From contig CM030715.1 of the NCBI GenBank assembly GCA_017979445.1, positions 32,113,756-32,177,755 of the forward strand: 64,000 nucleotides of DNA. Direction: 5' to 3'. This document shows positions 12,854 to 24,181 of this stretch, in pieces (the first letter of the stretch is position 1; every line of letters begins with the position of its first letter). The notes beneath the pieces were generated by a model. It ran no database searches and had not been told where the DNA came from. It was given only the letters and a program-made list of their open reading frames with translations. A program made the translations under genes and the position numbers. The DNA is from Akebia trifoliata. Its lineage: Eukaryota; Streptophyta; Magnoliopsida; Ranunculales; Lardizabalaceae.

Positions 12854-13001
12854 CACGTGTCCATATTTTTAGTGACACTGACGTGTGAACGCAGTTTAGT
12901 TTTTCTTTTTGTATAAAAGGTACAGTCCCCTCAAGAGTACACATCCTGTAGTCCATGGACTTGAGAGCCACCAACTCCAGGTCTCCTCTAATTTCCACGT
13001 G
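12854..13001 (+). promoter_or_regulatory. Candidate upstream module with two G-boxes and a TATA-like site
   Basis: CACGTG occurs at 12854-12859 and again at 12996-13001, with a TATAAAAG at 12913-12920 between them. A diverged copy of the module stands upstream of the dead second bHLH gene (30615-30740), with TATAAAAT at 30643-30650 followed by the same ACAGT. Conservation between the copies suggests function. The TATA-like site is about 730 bp from the bHLH ATG, so a long or intron-containing leader would be needed. It may instead belong to another transcript or be a duplicated relic. G-boxes are targets of bHLH and bZIP factors. Confidence 0.35.
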
Positions 13002-13645
13002 GCAACTCTCCCAGACATAGTAATTGATAAAATATTTAATTCATCTGATCTACCTATCAACATACCCAAAATCAGCCTGATTGATTTCTACTTACTTGAT
13101 TCAAACCATTTTTTTATCACTTATTTAAAACCAACTTTTGAAGGAAAAAAAGATAAAGAATTCATTGGTAATTAATAAGCTTGGTTTGAAGGACCCTACC
13201 TAACTTACTGGCATGTTTATAAAACACTAAGATAAAACAATGGAAGCCCATGTGCTGAAATTGGTAGGGGTCAAGGAGATTAAAAGACCCACATGGATCA
13301 CGAAAGAGACATGGTTAAAAAAGATTTACCATTCGCTTTGTTTTCCGAAATGTGAACACAGGACATTTAACATTAGTAAATCTATGAAGAATTTACCTTT
13401 TACTTTTTATTAAAGTAAAGGTGGCTGTTTGCTGTTCATTTAACAGGTTAACAGCCTCAATTGATTGTAGTCAACCGGACTTGTTTTAACACAAATAAAA
13501 CGAGGTGGTTAGGTCATTCCATGGCTTACCTTGTCCATGAGGACAGATCACAGAGAATCTTTCGACCTCAGACTCATCAAAGATCTCCTTCTCTTAAATA
13601 AAACGTCCCCCTCCCTTCCTACCTATTTTAGGAGAGAGAGAGATC

Positions 13646-14493
13646 ATGAATTATAGTTCATACCCTTTACACCAAAGCGATGAGCTGTTGTTTCAGATCT
13701 CTCAAGATCTACCTATGGAGCTGGTTAAAATCAAAGGAGAAAACAATAATCAGAGGTGCAATGAGAACAAGAAGATTATACATAGAGAAAACGAACGGCA
13801 AAGAAGGAATGAGATGAATACCCTTTACGCCTCGCTTCGATCCTTACTCCCTCTCGAAGATGTTAAGGTTTACAATATGTTTTATGCAGTATTTGTTGTT
13901 TTATTAATTGAATTTTTTGTTCGGGTCTGTGAATTTAGTCTTGTTTTTTCTTAATGGTTTCAGGGAAAAAGATCGATATCAGACCATCTAGACGAAGCCG
14001 TTAATTATATGAAATTCTTACAGAAGAAGATCCAAGAGTTGAGTAACAAGAGAGATGAGTTGAAAAGATTGTCGATTTCTAAGACTCCTGTCATTGTTAC
14101 AGAAAACTCATCCCCTTCCGAGTTTGTGATTGTTCGGTCGAGTTGGATTGGCTTAGAGGTTGTTATTTGTAGCAATTTGAGGGATGGGGTGGTGGTGCCT
14201 CTCTCAAGAGTGCTGGAACTATTGGTTGAAGAAGGACTTGCTGTGGTCAACTGTGTTTCAACTAAAGTCAATGAAAGATCAATTTACACAATTCAGTCTG
14301 AGGTACTATAATTCTATCAATGGGTCCTTTCTTAATTTCTAGGGTTAGGGTTTCATGTAGGTTTTGCAACAATAGCTTCCTCTCATTTCTGTAAGTTTAA
14401 ATACAGGTCAGTAAACCAGCAAACTTCAATGCATCTGCACTGCAACAGAAACTGATGGAGTTAGTCAAGTCGGCCAATCAGATTGCATTATAG
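13646..14493 (+). CDS. bHLH transcription factor (bHLH118/120/36-like), copy 1
   Basis: Three exons with GT-AG introns in phase 0: 13646-13867, 13964-14302 and 14407-14493, giving 215 residues. The basic region has the H46-E50-R54 pattern (HRENERQRR), which in plant bHLH proteins reads the G-box CACGTG. The helix-loop-helix continues across the first intron ([15 protein letters not shown], then [20 protein letters not shown]). The C-terminal part ([20 protein letters not shown]) is the ACT-like extension of this plant subfamily. The ATG is chosen because [20 protein letters not shown] is the usual N-terminus of the group, and the third gene has the same start. It should act in the nucleus as a dimer; targets cannot be told. 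A GAGAGAGAGA tract lies just before the ATG. Confidence 0.85.
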
Positions 14494-15002
14494 AGATTAA
14501 TTCCTTGGAGGAACTCCTTGTTACACTGCAGTGATATGTGATTGAGTTTCTACAAAACAAGAAGGGTGTCACTTGGTGAATATTTGATGTGTACACGCTT
14601 GCAGATCTTCCTTTTGGGAAACTCACAATCTCTAATCATTTAATTTGCGACATCATTGTTGAGTTACGTACTCTAGTTATCATATTTCTGTTTCAATATT
14701 TGACTTGTCATCTTATTATGGACCACCCTTGCCATTAGTGTAGCAATAACATGCATGTTTGATGGTTGATGAGCTTACAGGTTGCTTCACTAAGACAAGA
14801 TGCTATCGATAAAATTGCATCTATCGTCATTGTGATCACATGTGGGTAATGGGGTTTTGATCTGATAATTTTGGTTGTCCGTTTAGACTTCAAAATGATG
14901 ATGAGCTTATGATGTTCTTAGTAATTATGAAAATTTATCCCTTCATGGATTAAGATTTATTTTTTTTGGTGTCTCTTCATAGCCTTGTTGTACTGTATAT
15001 TT
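14494..15002. other. 3' flank of bHLH copy 1
   Basis: Non-coding. It resembles the 3' flanks of the other two bHLH copies (about 31600-32200 and 39323-39650), for example the shared CTTGTTGTACTGTATAT near 14982, which matches 32184. It is therefore part of the duplicated unit. Confidence 0.6.
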
Positions 15003-15175
15003 GTTAGGATACTTTCCTAATTATTCGGCTCTTTTATGTAGTTTCTGTAAGAGTTGTTTCTTATTAAGAGTTTTGTAATCATTATTAATTATATTGTTTC
15101 CTTTGGGAATGTATTTCCTTTAAGGTATTTGTTTCCTATTAGGATTGTTTCTTTATTATTATATAAATATATATG
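15003..15175 (+). repeat. Probable copia LTR fragment split by copia II
   Basis: The stretch opens TGTTAGGATACTTTCC, continues with repeated TTTCCTATTAGGATT-like blocks and reaches a TATATAAATATATA box, as in several plant copia LTRs. Copia II is inserted at 15176, and a remainder may continue from 19991. It has no counterpart in the third bHLH unit, so it arrived after the duplication. No matching end or target duplication could be fixed. Confidence 0.4.
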
Positions 15176-15540
15176 TGTTGAGAATTAAAGAGAAGATTGG
15201 AGAGAATATTTTTGGATGGAAGAGGTTTTTTATTATTGAACTCAACTTGATCTTTTTTGGTTGATACAAAATGGTGGGAGAACATCTCTATTTATAGGAC
15301 TCTATAGACATTTCTAGATACACCATTAAATGACTTAGATTATTTTAGATACTTCCTATATACCAATTAATAAATGAGTGTTCTAGAAAATACAAAAGTA
15401 TTTCTAGAGACTCTAGTAAATAAATGAAAATTCTAGAAACTCTAACAATTACAAGAAAATTCTAGAAACTTTAGAAATTACAAGAAAATTCTAGAAACTC
15501 TAGAAACAACCTATAATAAATCAAATTTATTATTTCAACA
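15176..15540 (-). repeat. 3' LTR of copia II
   Basis: 365 bp, TGTTGAG...TTCAACA, followed by the polypurine tract (plus CCCCCCCTT). Tandem TCTAGAAACTCTA-type repeats lie in its right half. Confidence 0.93.
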
Positions 15541-18500
15541 CCCCCCCTTAAACTTGATTTGTGACTCCAAGAATACCTTGTAACTTGGTAAAAACTTCTC
15601 TCTTGAGTGGCTTGATAAAGATGTTGTTACTTGATCTTGAGATTTCACGAACTCCAACCTTACTTCCTTTCTTCCAATATATTCTCGTATGTAATGATAA
15701 CGAGTGTCTATATGCTTACTTCTTTCATGAAAGACGGGATTCTTTGCTAGTGCGAGTGTTGACTTGTTGTCAACACGAATCTCGACAGGCTTTTCTTGTG
15801 GTAAATTCAATTCTTTCAACAAGTTTCTTAGCCAGATAGTATGACAAACACATGATGTTGGAGTAACATATTCGGCTTCACAAGTTGATAGTGTGACGAT
15901 TGGTTGCTTCTTTGACATCCAAGTGAAAGCAGTGTTTCCCATAAAGATCATAAATCCGGTGGTGCTCTTTCTATCATCCAAGTCTCCACCCCAATCGCTA
16001 TCACTATATCCAACTATCTCATAATTGTTAGAAGATGAATAAAACAAGCCATAGTTGGTTGTACCTTTGATGTACCGAAGTATTCTCTTTGCAGTCTTGC
16101 TTCCAAGTAGCAACTAATGATTCCAACGGCATAGAGAATATCCGGCCTAGTACAAGTTAGGTAGCGCAAACTTCCAATAAGGCTTTTATAGAGAGTTGGG
16201 TCCACCTTTTCTCCTTCATCATGCTTTGACAACTTGATTCCACATTCTATCGGCGTGCCAACTGGATTAGAGTCATTCATCTTGAACTTCTTAAGCACTT
16301 CTTTATCATAGCCTTCTTGAGTAATGAAGATGCCTTTGTTTTTTTGCTTTACTTCAATGCCGAGGTAGTAAGACATGAGCCCAAGGTCTGTCATCTCGAA
16401 CTCTTTTGCCATTTCTTTCTTAAACTCCTCAAACATACTCGGGTTGCTACCTGTGAAGATCAAGTAATCTACATACAAGTATACAATCAAAATATCTCCA
16501 TTTTTAACTTTGATATATAGTGCATGCTCATATGGACACTTGGTGAAATTCTTATTTTGAAAGTACTTGTCAATTTGAGTATTCCAAGCTCTCGACGCTT
16601 GCTTTAGGCCATATAAAGTCTTTTTCAACCTCAAAACTTTATCTTCATGTCCTTTTACTTCATAGCCCAATGGTTGCTCGATGTAGACTTCTTCTTCAAG
16701 GAAATCATTTAAGAAGGCGGACTTTACATCCATTTGGTAGATCTTCCATCTATTTTGGGCTGCCAAAGAAATTATTAATCTAACGGTTTCAAGACGAGCA
16801 ACAGGAGCAAATACCTCATCATAGTCAATGCCTTCTCTTTGACTATAGCCTTTAGCCACCAATCTTGCTTTGTATCTCTCCACGTCTCCTTTAACATTCT
16901 TTTTTGTCTTGTACACCCATTTTACTCCGATCGCTTTGTGTCCTTGTGGAAGTATAGCTAACTCCCATGTGTTGTTCTTTGTGATTGAATTGATTTCTCA
17001 TCCATAGCGTCTCTCCATTTCTTGTTTTCTACCGCTTCTTAGTAGCTTAGAGGTTCACAATCACCAAAGAGACACAAAAGAGTGATATTATTTTGATTTT
17101 CGGTTACGTCATAAAGTTCTTGTAAGCTTCTTAAGCATGGCGTCTTTTCATTAGAACTTTCACTTGATGACGAATCTTCATGCAGGTTTCCGGTTGGTGA
17201 GATTGGTAGAGTAGTAGGCTCTTGAAGTTCTTGTCTTGTCTCTTCCATCCTTGGTTGCTCCATTTCTTCTTCTTCTTCAAAGTAAGGAAGAAAATCATAC
17301 TCGTCTTCTTGTGTGTTCCAATCCCAAGAATCTTCTTCATTGAACTCTACATCACGACTAATGAGAATTTTATCGGTAATTGGGTTGTACAACTTGTAGC
17401 CTTTGGATCTTGAGTCATAGCCAATGAATACGTACTTTTCACTTTTGTCGTCGAGCTTGGTTATCTTTTCATCAGGCACATGAACATAAGCAACGCTTCC
17501 AAAGACTTTGAGGTGAGAAATTCCGGGCTTTCTTCCACTCCATACTTCTTGTGGTATCTTCTCATACACACTTCTTGTTGGAGAGCGATTTGCCAAGTAG
17601 ACTGTACAAGCCACCGCTTCGGCCCAAAACTCCTTGGACATTCTTTTGCTCTTCAACATGCTGCGAGCCATGTTGAGTATGGTTCGATTATTCCTATCCG
17701 CCACTCCATTTTGTTGGGGGGATCTCGGCACCGTTAAGGGACGACGAATTCCATGATCTTCGCAGTACTTTTGGAACTCGTTTGATGTGAATTCTCCTCC
17801 TCGGTCAGATCTCATTGCCTTAATAGCAAGACTACTTTCTTTTTCAACAAGGGCTTTGAACTTCTTGAAATTCTCGAACGCCTCCGACTTCTCCTTTAGG
17901 AAATAGCCCACGTTTTCCTTGAAAAATCATCAATGAAAAGGATAAAGTATTTGCTCTTACCAAAAGAGTTTGGTTTAATTGGTCCACAAACATCGGTGTG
18001 TACGAGCTCGAGCGACTTTGTAGCTCTTGATGATGATTCCTTCGGAAAGCTTCTCCGGGATTGCTTCCCAAGCAAACATCCTTCGCAAAGTTGATCAGGT
18101 TGGTTGATGCATGGTAGACCTCTCACCATCTCCTTCTTTTCCAAAAGTTCGAGCCCGTCAAAATTGAGGTGTCCAAAGCGTAAATGCCATAGCCATGATG
18201 AATCATTATAGCAAGCCTTTAGACACATTGGAACATCGTATTGGATGCTCAAGAGGAACATTCTATTTTTTGACATGGGCACCTTGGCAATCAAATTACT
18301 TTTATTGTCTCTTAAGAAAAGGTTTTTTTTTAAGTGAATATCGTACCCTTTCTCTAGCAATTGACCCAAACTCAAAATATTATTCTTCATGTTGGGTACA
18401 AAATAGACATTTGAGATGAATTGATGGCCTCCATTTTTTAAGCGTATGAGAATTTTACCTTTGCCTTCCACGGGTATTTTTGATTCATCTCCAAAGGAGA

Positions 18501-19655
18501 CATTTCCTCTTACCACATCATTGAGCTCCACGAACATTTTTCTTTGTCCACACATGTGATTGCTAGCGCCGGTGTCAAGATACCATCTATTTTCTTGGCC
18601 TTCATCTTTGTTTTTGCAAGCTAGCAGCAACATACCTTCTTCTTTACCTTTATCTTCGATGAAATTGACATTTTCTTCGACCTTGCTTGGCGATCTACAC
18701 TCAGAGGCATACTGACCGAACGTATTGTAATTATAGCTTTTGATGTGAGATTTATCGTTCCTTGACCATGAGTTGCTTCTTCTATGCCCTCTTGTTGCTT
18801 GTGGATTTCGACTTCTTTCTCCGTTGTTGAAGTTATTAGAGTTGTTGGAATTGTTGAAGTTATTGTTGAAGCAGCCCCTTCCTTCTCTTCCTCGTCCACG
18901 TCCATGTCCTTGGCCACGTCCTCTTCTTCTTTGATTTCTATTATTTCCAAAAAAAATTTCCTTCAAGTTGAGTTGTAGTAGTTGTTCTATAGTCTCTTTT
19001 TGCTTCTTTTTCCTCTTTTGTTTTTCCTCATAGGCTTGTAAAGAACCCATAAGTTGTTCAACGATCATGGTTTCTAAATTTTTATTTTCTTCAATGTTCA
19101 TAGTAATGAATTCAAAATTTGGATTCAGAGTACGAAGAATTTTCTCCTTAACTTTCACTTCACTAATATCTTCACCATTTCTTCTTAATTGATTAACAAT
19201 GGCCAATACTCTAACAAAATAATTAGAAATTAATTCAGATTCCTCCATGAATAAAAGTTCAAAGTCACCTCTAAGAGTTTGAAGACTAATCTTTTTAACT
19301 TGTTCGACTCCTTTGTTGCAAGTTTGAAGCTTCTCCCACGCTTCTTTGGTCGTAGTTGCATTTGAGATCTTCTCGAATGTATCTTCATCTACTACTTGAT
19401 AGATGAGATAGAGAGCTTTCTTGTCTTTCTTTCTTGAATCCCTTAAGGCTTCCCGCTGGATTTGGGAAAGAGCAACATCGTCTTGCTCCTTATGGCCTTT
19501 CTCAACAACTTCCCACACATCTTGAGCTCCTAGTAACGCCTTCATCTTAATACTCCAATTGTCATAGTTGCTCTTGGTGAGCATTGGAACTTTGAAGGGG
19601 ACCATTCCTCCACTTGCTATTTTTCTTCTCGAACCTGGTTGCTCTGATACTACTT
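15541..19655 (-). pseudogene. Copia II gag-pol polyprotein, broken
   Basis: Comparison with the intact copy at 24180-28280 shows the lesions. The start ATG became ATA at 19618-19620. The gag zinc knuckle lost cysteines (SYNYNTFGQYASEC). A one-base deletion near 17905 shifts frame inside integrase. A stop stands at 17039-17041 where the intact copy has Gln. A one-base deletion near 16996 follows. A deletion of roughly 20 bases lies near 16100, and a shift near 15620 destroys the RNase H tail. The reverse transcriptase active site reads YVDY at about 16459-16481 instead of YVDD. Protease DTGASNHMCG (about 18560) and integrase segments remain readable. The element cannot move on its own. Confidence 0.93.
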
Positions 19656-19990
19656 TGTTGAGAATTAAAGAGAAGATTGGAGAGAATATTTTTGGATGGA
19701 AGAGGTTTTTATTATTGAACTCAACTTGATTTTTTTTTTTTGATACCAAATGATGGGAGAACATCTCTATTTATAGGACTTTATAGACAATTCTAGATAC
19801 ACCATTAAATGACTTAGATTATTCTAGATACTTCCTATATACCAATTAATAAATGAGTGTTCTAGAAAATACAAGAGTATTTCTAGAGACTCTAGTAAAT
19901 AAATGAAAATTCTAGAAACTTTAGCAATTACAAGAAAATTCTAGAAACTTTAGAGACAACCTATAATAAATCAAGTTTATTATTTCAACA
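19656..19990 (-). repeat. 5' LTR of copia II
   Basis: 335 bp, paired with 15176-15540. It is shortened by loss of one internal tandem repeat copy. Confidence 0.93.
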
Positions 19991-20092
19991 ATATATAATT
20001 AGCTTTAGGAAGTTTAAGCAATGTTATGAAATAAACCAATTATTAAGGAAAACTCCCCTATTGAGTGAGTTAATTCGATTTAGTTGCCGATT

Positions 20093-20207
20093 ATTTTTTT
20101 TTTCATTTTTATAGGTGAAGAAGTATAGGTTCAAGTGGGTTTGAACCAAGGATGTTGGAACAACTTTCCACATATCTTACCACTTAGCTAAGTGACACTT
20201 CTTTTAT
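20093..20207 (-). mobile_element. tRNA-derived SINE with 9-bp target duplication
   Basis: On the minus strand it has a pol III A-box-like TAGCTAAGTGG and a B-box-like GGTTCAAACCC about 40 bases downstream, then an A-rich tail (plus-strand T-run at 20093-20103). The exact repeat TTGCCGATT flanks it at 20084-20092 and 20208-20216. Size, boxes, tail and flanks together fit a SINE; the tRNA parent is not identified. Confidence 0.72.
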
Positions 20208-20216
20208 TTGCCGATT

Positions 20217-22997
20217 TGATTTTTGTCCCTATCAATATTACTTTGTTTCAGTGATTTCCATGCTCTCAAACAACCTTGTAATTGATCAGCTAGTAGAATT
20301 ACTGATTCATTTAGTGGGTAACTTGGATTATGGTTGAATACAAAATTTCTTATTTCTATTGACTTTCTATTAATCAGCCATTCATCAATAATTCACATCA
20401 CAAGATCAAGGATTAATATTACATTTAAACAATTGTATTTTCCTTTTTTCAAAGGTCCATTCAATTGTGGGATGGTAATGAGTATATATAGGATGCAATA
20501 TAATATGAAAGATGAGATACACTGAATCATATTTGGTGTATATCTCATCTCATTTATGGTTCAAATCATCAGAATGTGAAAGATTGAATGTTTGGTGAAT
20601 GTATAAGATTGTAAAGGAATGTTTTGGAATGTAATAGCTGATAGGGTATCAATTTTTTCCTTAACCAAAACATTACCATGATCTCATCACAAGTGGCAAG
20701 TGTGATGCATGAGAGGTTGTGGTATATATTAGGAAATGTATTTATAAAGTTAGGATTATCTTGTCTAAATTAGGAAAATTAAGGTTAGGTATGGTTTTCT
20801 TTTATTTTCTACTATTGTAATTTTCTATATAAACTCACCAAAGATTCTTGTAATGACATTTCTTCAGCATAACTTCTATTAGATTAGTTGATCATTACAT
20901 GAGCCCTAATGGGATTTTTATAGTGGGTTACATCAACCCGAAATACAGAAAGGTTCTTTAATTAGAAAGATTCTAAGTACCTAGTTAATTAATATTTCTA
21001 GTTATAAGATAATCTTAAATAGTCTCATAGACCATAAGATACAATTTTCCTATTTCGATTATATACAATAAAATTGATTTGGTGTATCTCATGCACATTT
21101 TTTTAATAGACCGCTTTAATATAATAGACAACAGAGTATGAGTTATAATTAGGCAAAACAATCTAAAATATCCAGCACAAAGCTAAATTAGATTGATGCA
21201 TGTTAAATGTACTTTCCATGTTTTTAAGTTTGTCATTCCTCTTAACACTTACTAATGTAATAGACTAAATGATTGTAATCAATCCAAACTCCTCTTGAGC
21301 TGTTCTTAGAATTGGTTCTATAGTTACATATCTTCCCTTCTCTTATGAAGGATTTACACTTTGAATTTTATTTCCTGATTGTTAATTTATTGATGGGTGA
21401 ATGCCTAGAAGTAGCTGGAGCCGAAGAGCATGTTCACTAATTGACTTGCCATTTACATGAGTAGTAAAAAATTCATATATACTTAGAAATATTAAAAATT
21501 GGTCAACTTTCTAATTTCAATAGAAGTATCACTTGTTAGAAATGAACTGCAGAATTTGGATTTTTTATTTATTTTTTACTGAATAAGCAAGGATTGTATT
21601 ACTATTATGCAGAGTGTACAGGAAGAGGAAATACCATTAGATTACATCTCAAATTAACAGAAGAGCGAGTCTATCCCCCTTAACACAACTCTTTGCTATC
21701 AAAGAGAGTTACAAACTATACAAAGCTATCAAAATTACATGATTAGAGTAACGAATTATTAAGATAGTTCAAGTCTAATGGAGTGCTTGAGTTACCCATG
21801 AAATAGTAAGTTCTATTGAGTCTTAATTGAGTTAGATTTAGGTTTGAATCATTTTTCAAGGTGTATGGAGCCAATGGTTTGAAGAGGATTTGATGTGGTA
21901 AAGAAGGTGGGATTCAATATTGTAATAAAGTCTCATCTTTTACTCTTATTTTGGTCTCCATGTGCTTCTTTTTCTACTTGATCTTTTTTGATGATTTTAT
22001 ATAGTTCTTAGTTTTATCACATGGTATAAGTGCATGTCTCATTATTTGGTTAAGTAAAAGAATCAACACCTCTTTGTGAAGGATTACAGTCCTTGTGAGA
22101 GAGAAATTTTCACATTGAAAGGTTCCCACACATGCATGAATATTGTTTATCAGAACTTCCTATTTTTATCAGTTGGGATAGTTCATTTGTTGTAAGTTTC
22201 ACATTATTGCACCCCTCAATGCACCTGTACACCCCTTATATCCATATAATGCTGGATATTGTGGACAAAGCTTTGAATGTGTAATTTTTTTCTTTTTAGT
22301 GTATATTTATTTGATAATGACATTTTGCAAGTAGTAGTTAAAGCTAACATGAACACAATTGAGGTAACATAAAAGATGGCTTTAGACAAAATTGAATGCT
22401 CGGAACAGGATTCATTCAGCCAATCAACCATATTTTTGGATCAAGGGTTTAGCGTTGATGAACAACTGCAAGCTAAGATATTACTTCTGTAATTGTTGGA
22501 CTCATGGATTTTCTTATTGCAAGATGATTTTGGCAGTTATGATTCAGTATGAAATTTACTAAGTTTCTTGTGATTGATAAATTGCTTAAGCTAAGGAGAC
22601 TAGTAACCTTGTGGGCCTGGTGAGCACCCAAGTGTACTGTATTACTAGCAAACCTCATCCCCTCTTAGGCAACCTACATGTTTGAAGTGAATACTCCCCA
22701 CTTCTCCTCTTGCAGAAGACTTGTTCTAGGGTTTAGTTCTAGATCTAAAGATTATAGTGTATGATGGCTTTCGAAAACGTCATGAAATGATGACTTGTAC
22801 AGAATCTTAACTGTCCAATTTAAACTATTACTTCATCTAAACTTTTCAAGAGATCACTTAAATAAAGTTGCTTCTGGTGATGACGAGCAATGTAGTTGTC
22901 ATGCTTGCTTTTGTTGTTCTGCTTTTCCTTTGTTTTATGTTGCTTGTTAGGTAGGTTCCTTGTCCTCCATTTGATTTTTTTTCTCCCTCTTTTTGTT
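20217..22997. other. bHLH-unit spacer with LINE tail; no gene
   Basis: Parts align with the 3' flanks of the other bHLH copies: 20245-20335 with 32215-32385 and 39655-39800, and 21405-21545 with 40020-40220. It is therefore the remainder of the first duplicated unit. A LINE-like tail on the minus strand lies at about 21559-21690 (T-rich start, then AAGCAAGGATTGTATTA, as at 31740). A possible LTR-like piece with TATATAAACTC lies near 20700-20870. No coding region is seen. Confidence 0.5.
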
Positions 22998-23233
22998 AAG
23001 AGTCATGATAATATGATTTGCCAGGTGGCATACTCAATCGACTCCCTAACGTGACAAGTTTGGGAACCATAGATCTGTACGCCTCAGGATACATGATTTC
23101 ACATCACCATAAAAAAGTGTATCCTGAGGGAACTGTGTATCTCATGGCATACAGATCTACGGTTCCTGAACTTGTCCACGTCAGAGAGTCAATTGAGTAT
23201 GCCACCTGACTGAGTCATATTATCAGGACTCTT
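22998..23233. repeat. MITE-like inverted repeat, about 236 bp
   Basis: The arms pair across nearly the whole length: AAGAGTCATGATAATATGA against TCATATTATCAGGACTCTT, GGTGGCATACTCAAT against ATTGAGTATGCCACC, and CCTCAGGATACA against TGTATCCTGAGG. Flanking TTGTT at 22993-22997 and 23234-23238 is a possible target duplication. A second, more decayed copy is at 36001-36178, and a shorter relative lies upstream of each carboxylesterase gene. There is no coding capacity. Confidence 0.75.
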
Positions 23234-23238
23234 TTGTT

Positions 23239-23801
23239 AATTTATGTATACTGATAAAGAAAAATTAGAACTCGTTATTTACTACATTATCATTGTCTAG
23301 TGTATTTATTGGTCCTAGCTACATACGTACTATTGTGTGCGTGTCTGTGTGTTTTGTGTGTATGTTTTGGAAAGTCCAATGCCACATTATACCTTCATAG
23401 TATTAAACCGTTTTACTTCTTAAAATTATTTGGATCCTTGTGGATGGTTTTGATTTGTTATTTTCATCCATTATGGGATTGTATGTTTTGTGATATAGTT
23501 ATTCAATTTGAATATGTCTAGCTATCAAAAATATGTAGTTATACTTATGATATTGGTAAAAACTACGAGTTCCTGGCCCCTAGAGGTATGACCTTCAATC
23601 AACCTCATTCTATTGCTAGTTATTCCATTAATTAATTACAGGAGGTGGAAAAGCCAGTAGGACATATAGAGCTATTACATTAATTTTGATCTAACCTGAA
23701 ACTAAGAATGACATTCTAGAGCTTGTTGGTACCTCTGATAACATTAATTAAGGACAATAAGAGTCTCCTGATGGTTGTACCAAGAAACATCTTTGAAAGA
23801 C
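23239..23801. other. Spacer, nothing recognised
   Basis: AT-rich DNA with a short TGTG-rich run near 23335-23363. No gene or repeat could be supported. Confidence 0.5.
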
Positions 23802-23806
23802 GTATG

Positions 23807-24172
23807 TGTTGGGAATTAAAGAGAAAATTGGAGAGAATAATTTTGGATGGAAGAGGTTTTTTATTATTGAACTCAACTTGATCTTTTTTGGATGATACAA
23901 AATGGTGGGAGAACATCTCTATTTATAGGACTCTATGGACAATTCTAGATACACCATAAAATAACTTAGATTATTCTAGATACTTCCTATATACCAATTA
24001 ATAAATGAGTGTTTCTAGAAAATACAAGAGTATTTCTAGTGACTCTAGTAAATAAAAGAAAATTCTAGAAACTCTAGCAATTACAAGATAATTCTAGAAA
24101 CTCTAGCAATTACAAGAAAATTCTAGAAACTCTAGAGACAAACTATGATAAATCAAGTTTATTATTTCAACA
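23807..24172 (-). repeat. 3' LTR of copia III
   Basis: 366 bp, TGTTGGGAATT...TTATTTCAACA. The right half carries tandem copies of an ATTCTAGAAACTCTAGCAATT-like unit. Confidence 0.97.
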
Positions 24173-24181
24173 CCCCCCCTT
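24173..24181 (-). other. Polypurine tract of copia III
   Basis: AAGGGGGGG on the minus strand, directly next to the 3' LTR. It is the expected start of plus-strand DNA synthesis. It overlaps the last two bases of the gag-pol stop codon (TAA, plus-strand 24180-24182). Confidence 0.9.

Larger units (their letters stand above)
15176..19990 (-). mobile_element. Copia element II: full-length but decayed relative of element III
   Basis: The 3' LTR is 15176-15540 and the 5' LTR is 19656-19990. The flanks ATATG (15171-15175) and ATATA (19991-19995) are a probable 5-bp duplication with one mismatch. It aligns throughout with the intact copia III at 23807-28681. Pol is disrupted at many points and the gag start codon is lost. 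The 5' LTR lacks one of the internal repeats of about 30 bp (TTACAAGAAAATTCTAGAAA), which makes it 335 bp against 365 bp for the other LTR. The primer site at 19641-19652 has one change. Confidence 0.93.

Noticed and set aside
20093..20207. Functional tRNA gene
   Set aside because: The A- and B-box-like words are present, but no cloverleaf can be formed; the A-rich tail and target duplication point to a SINE.
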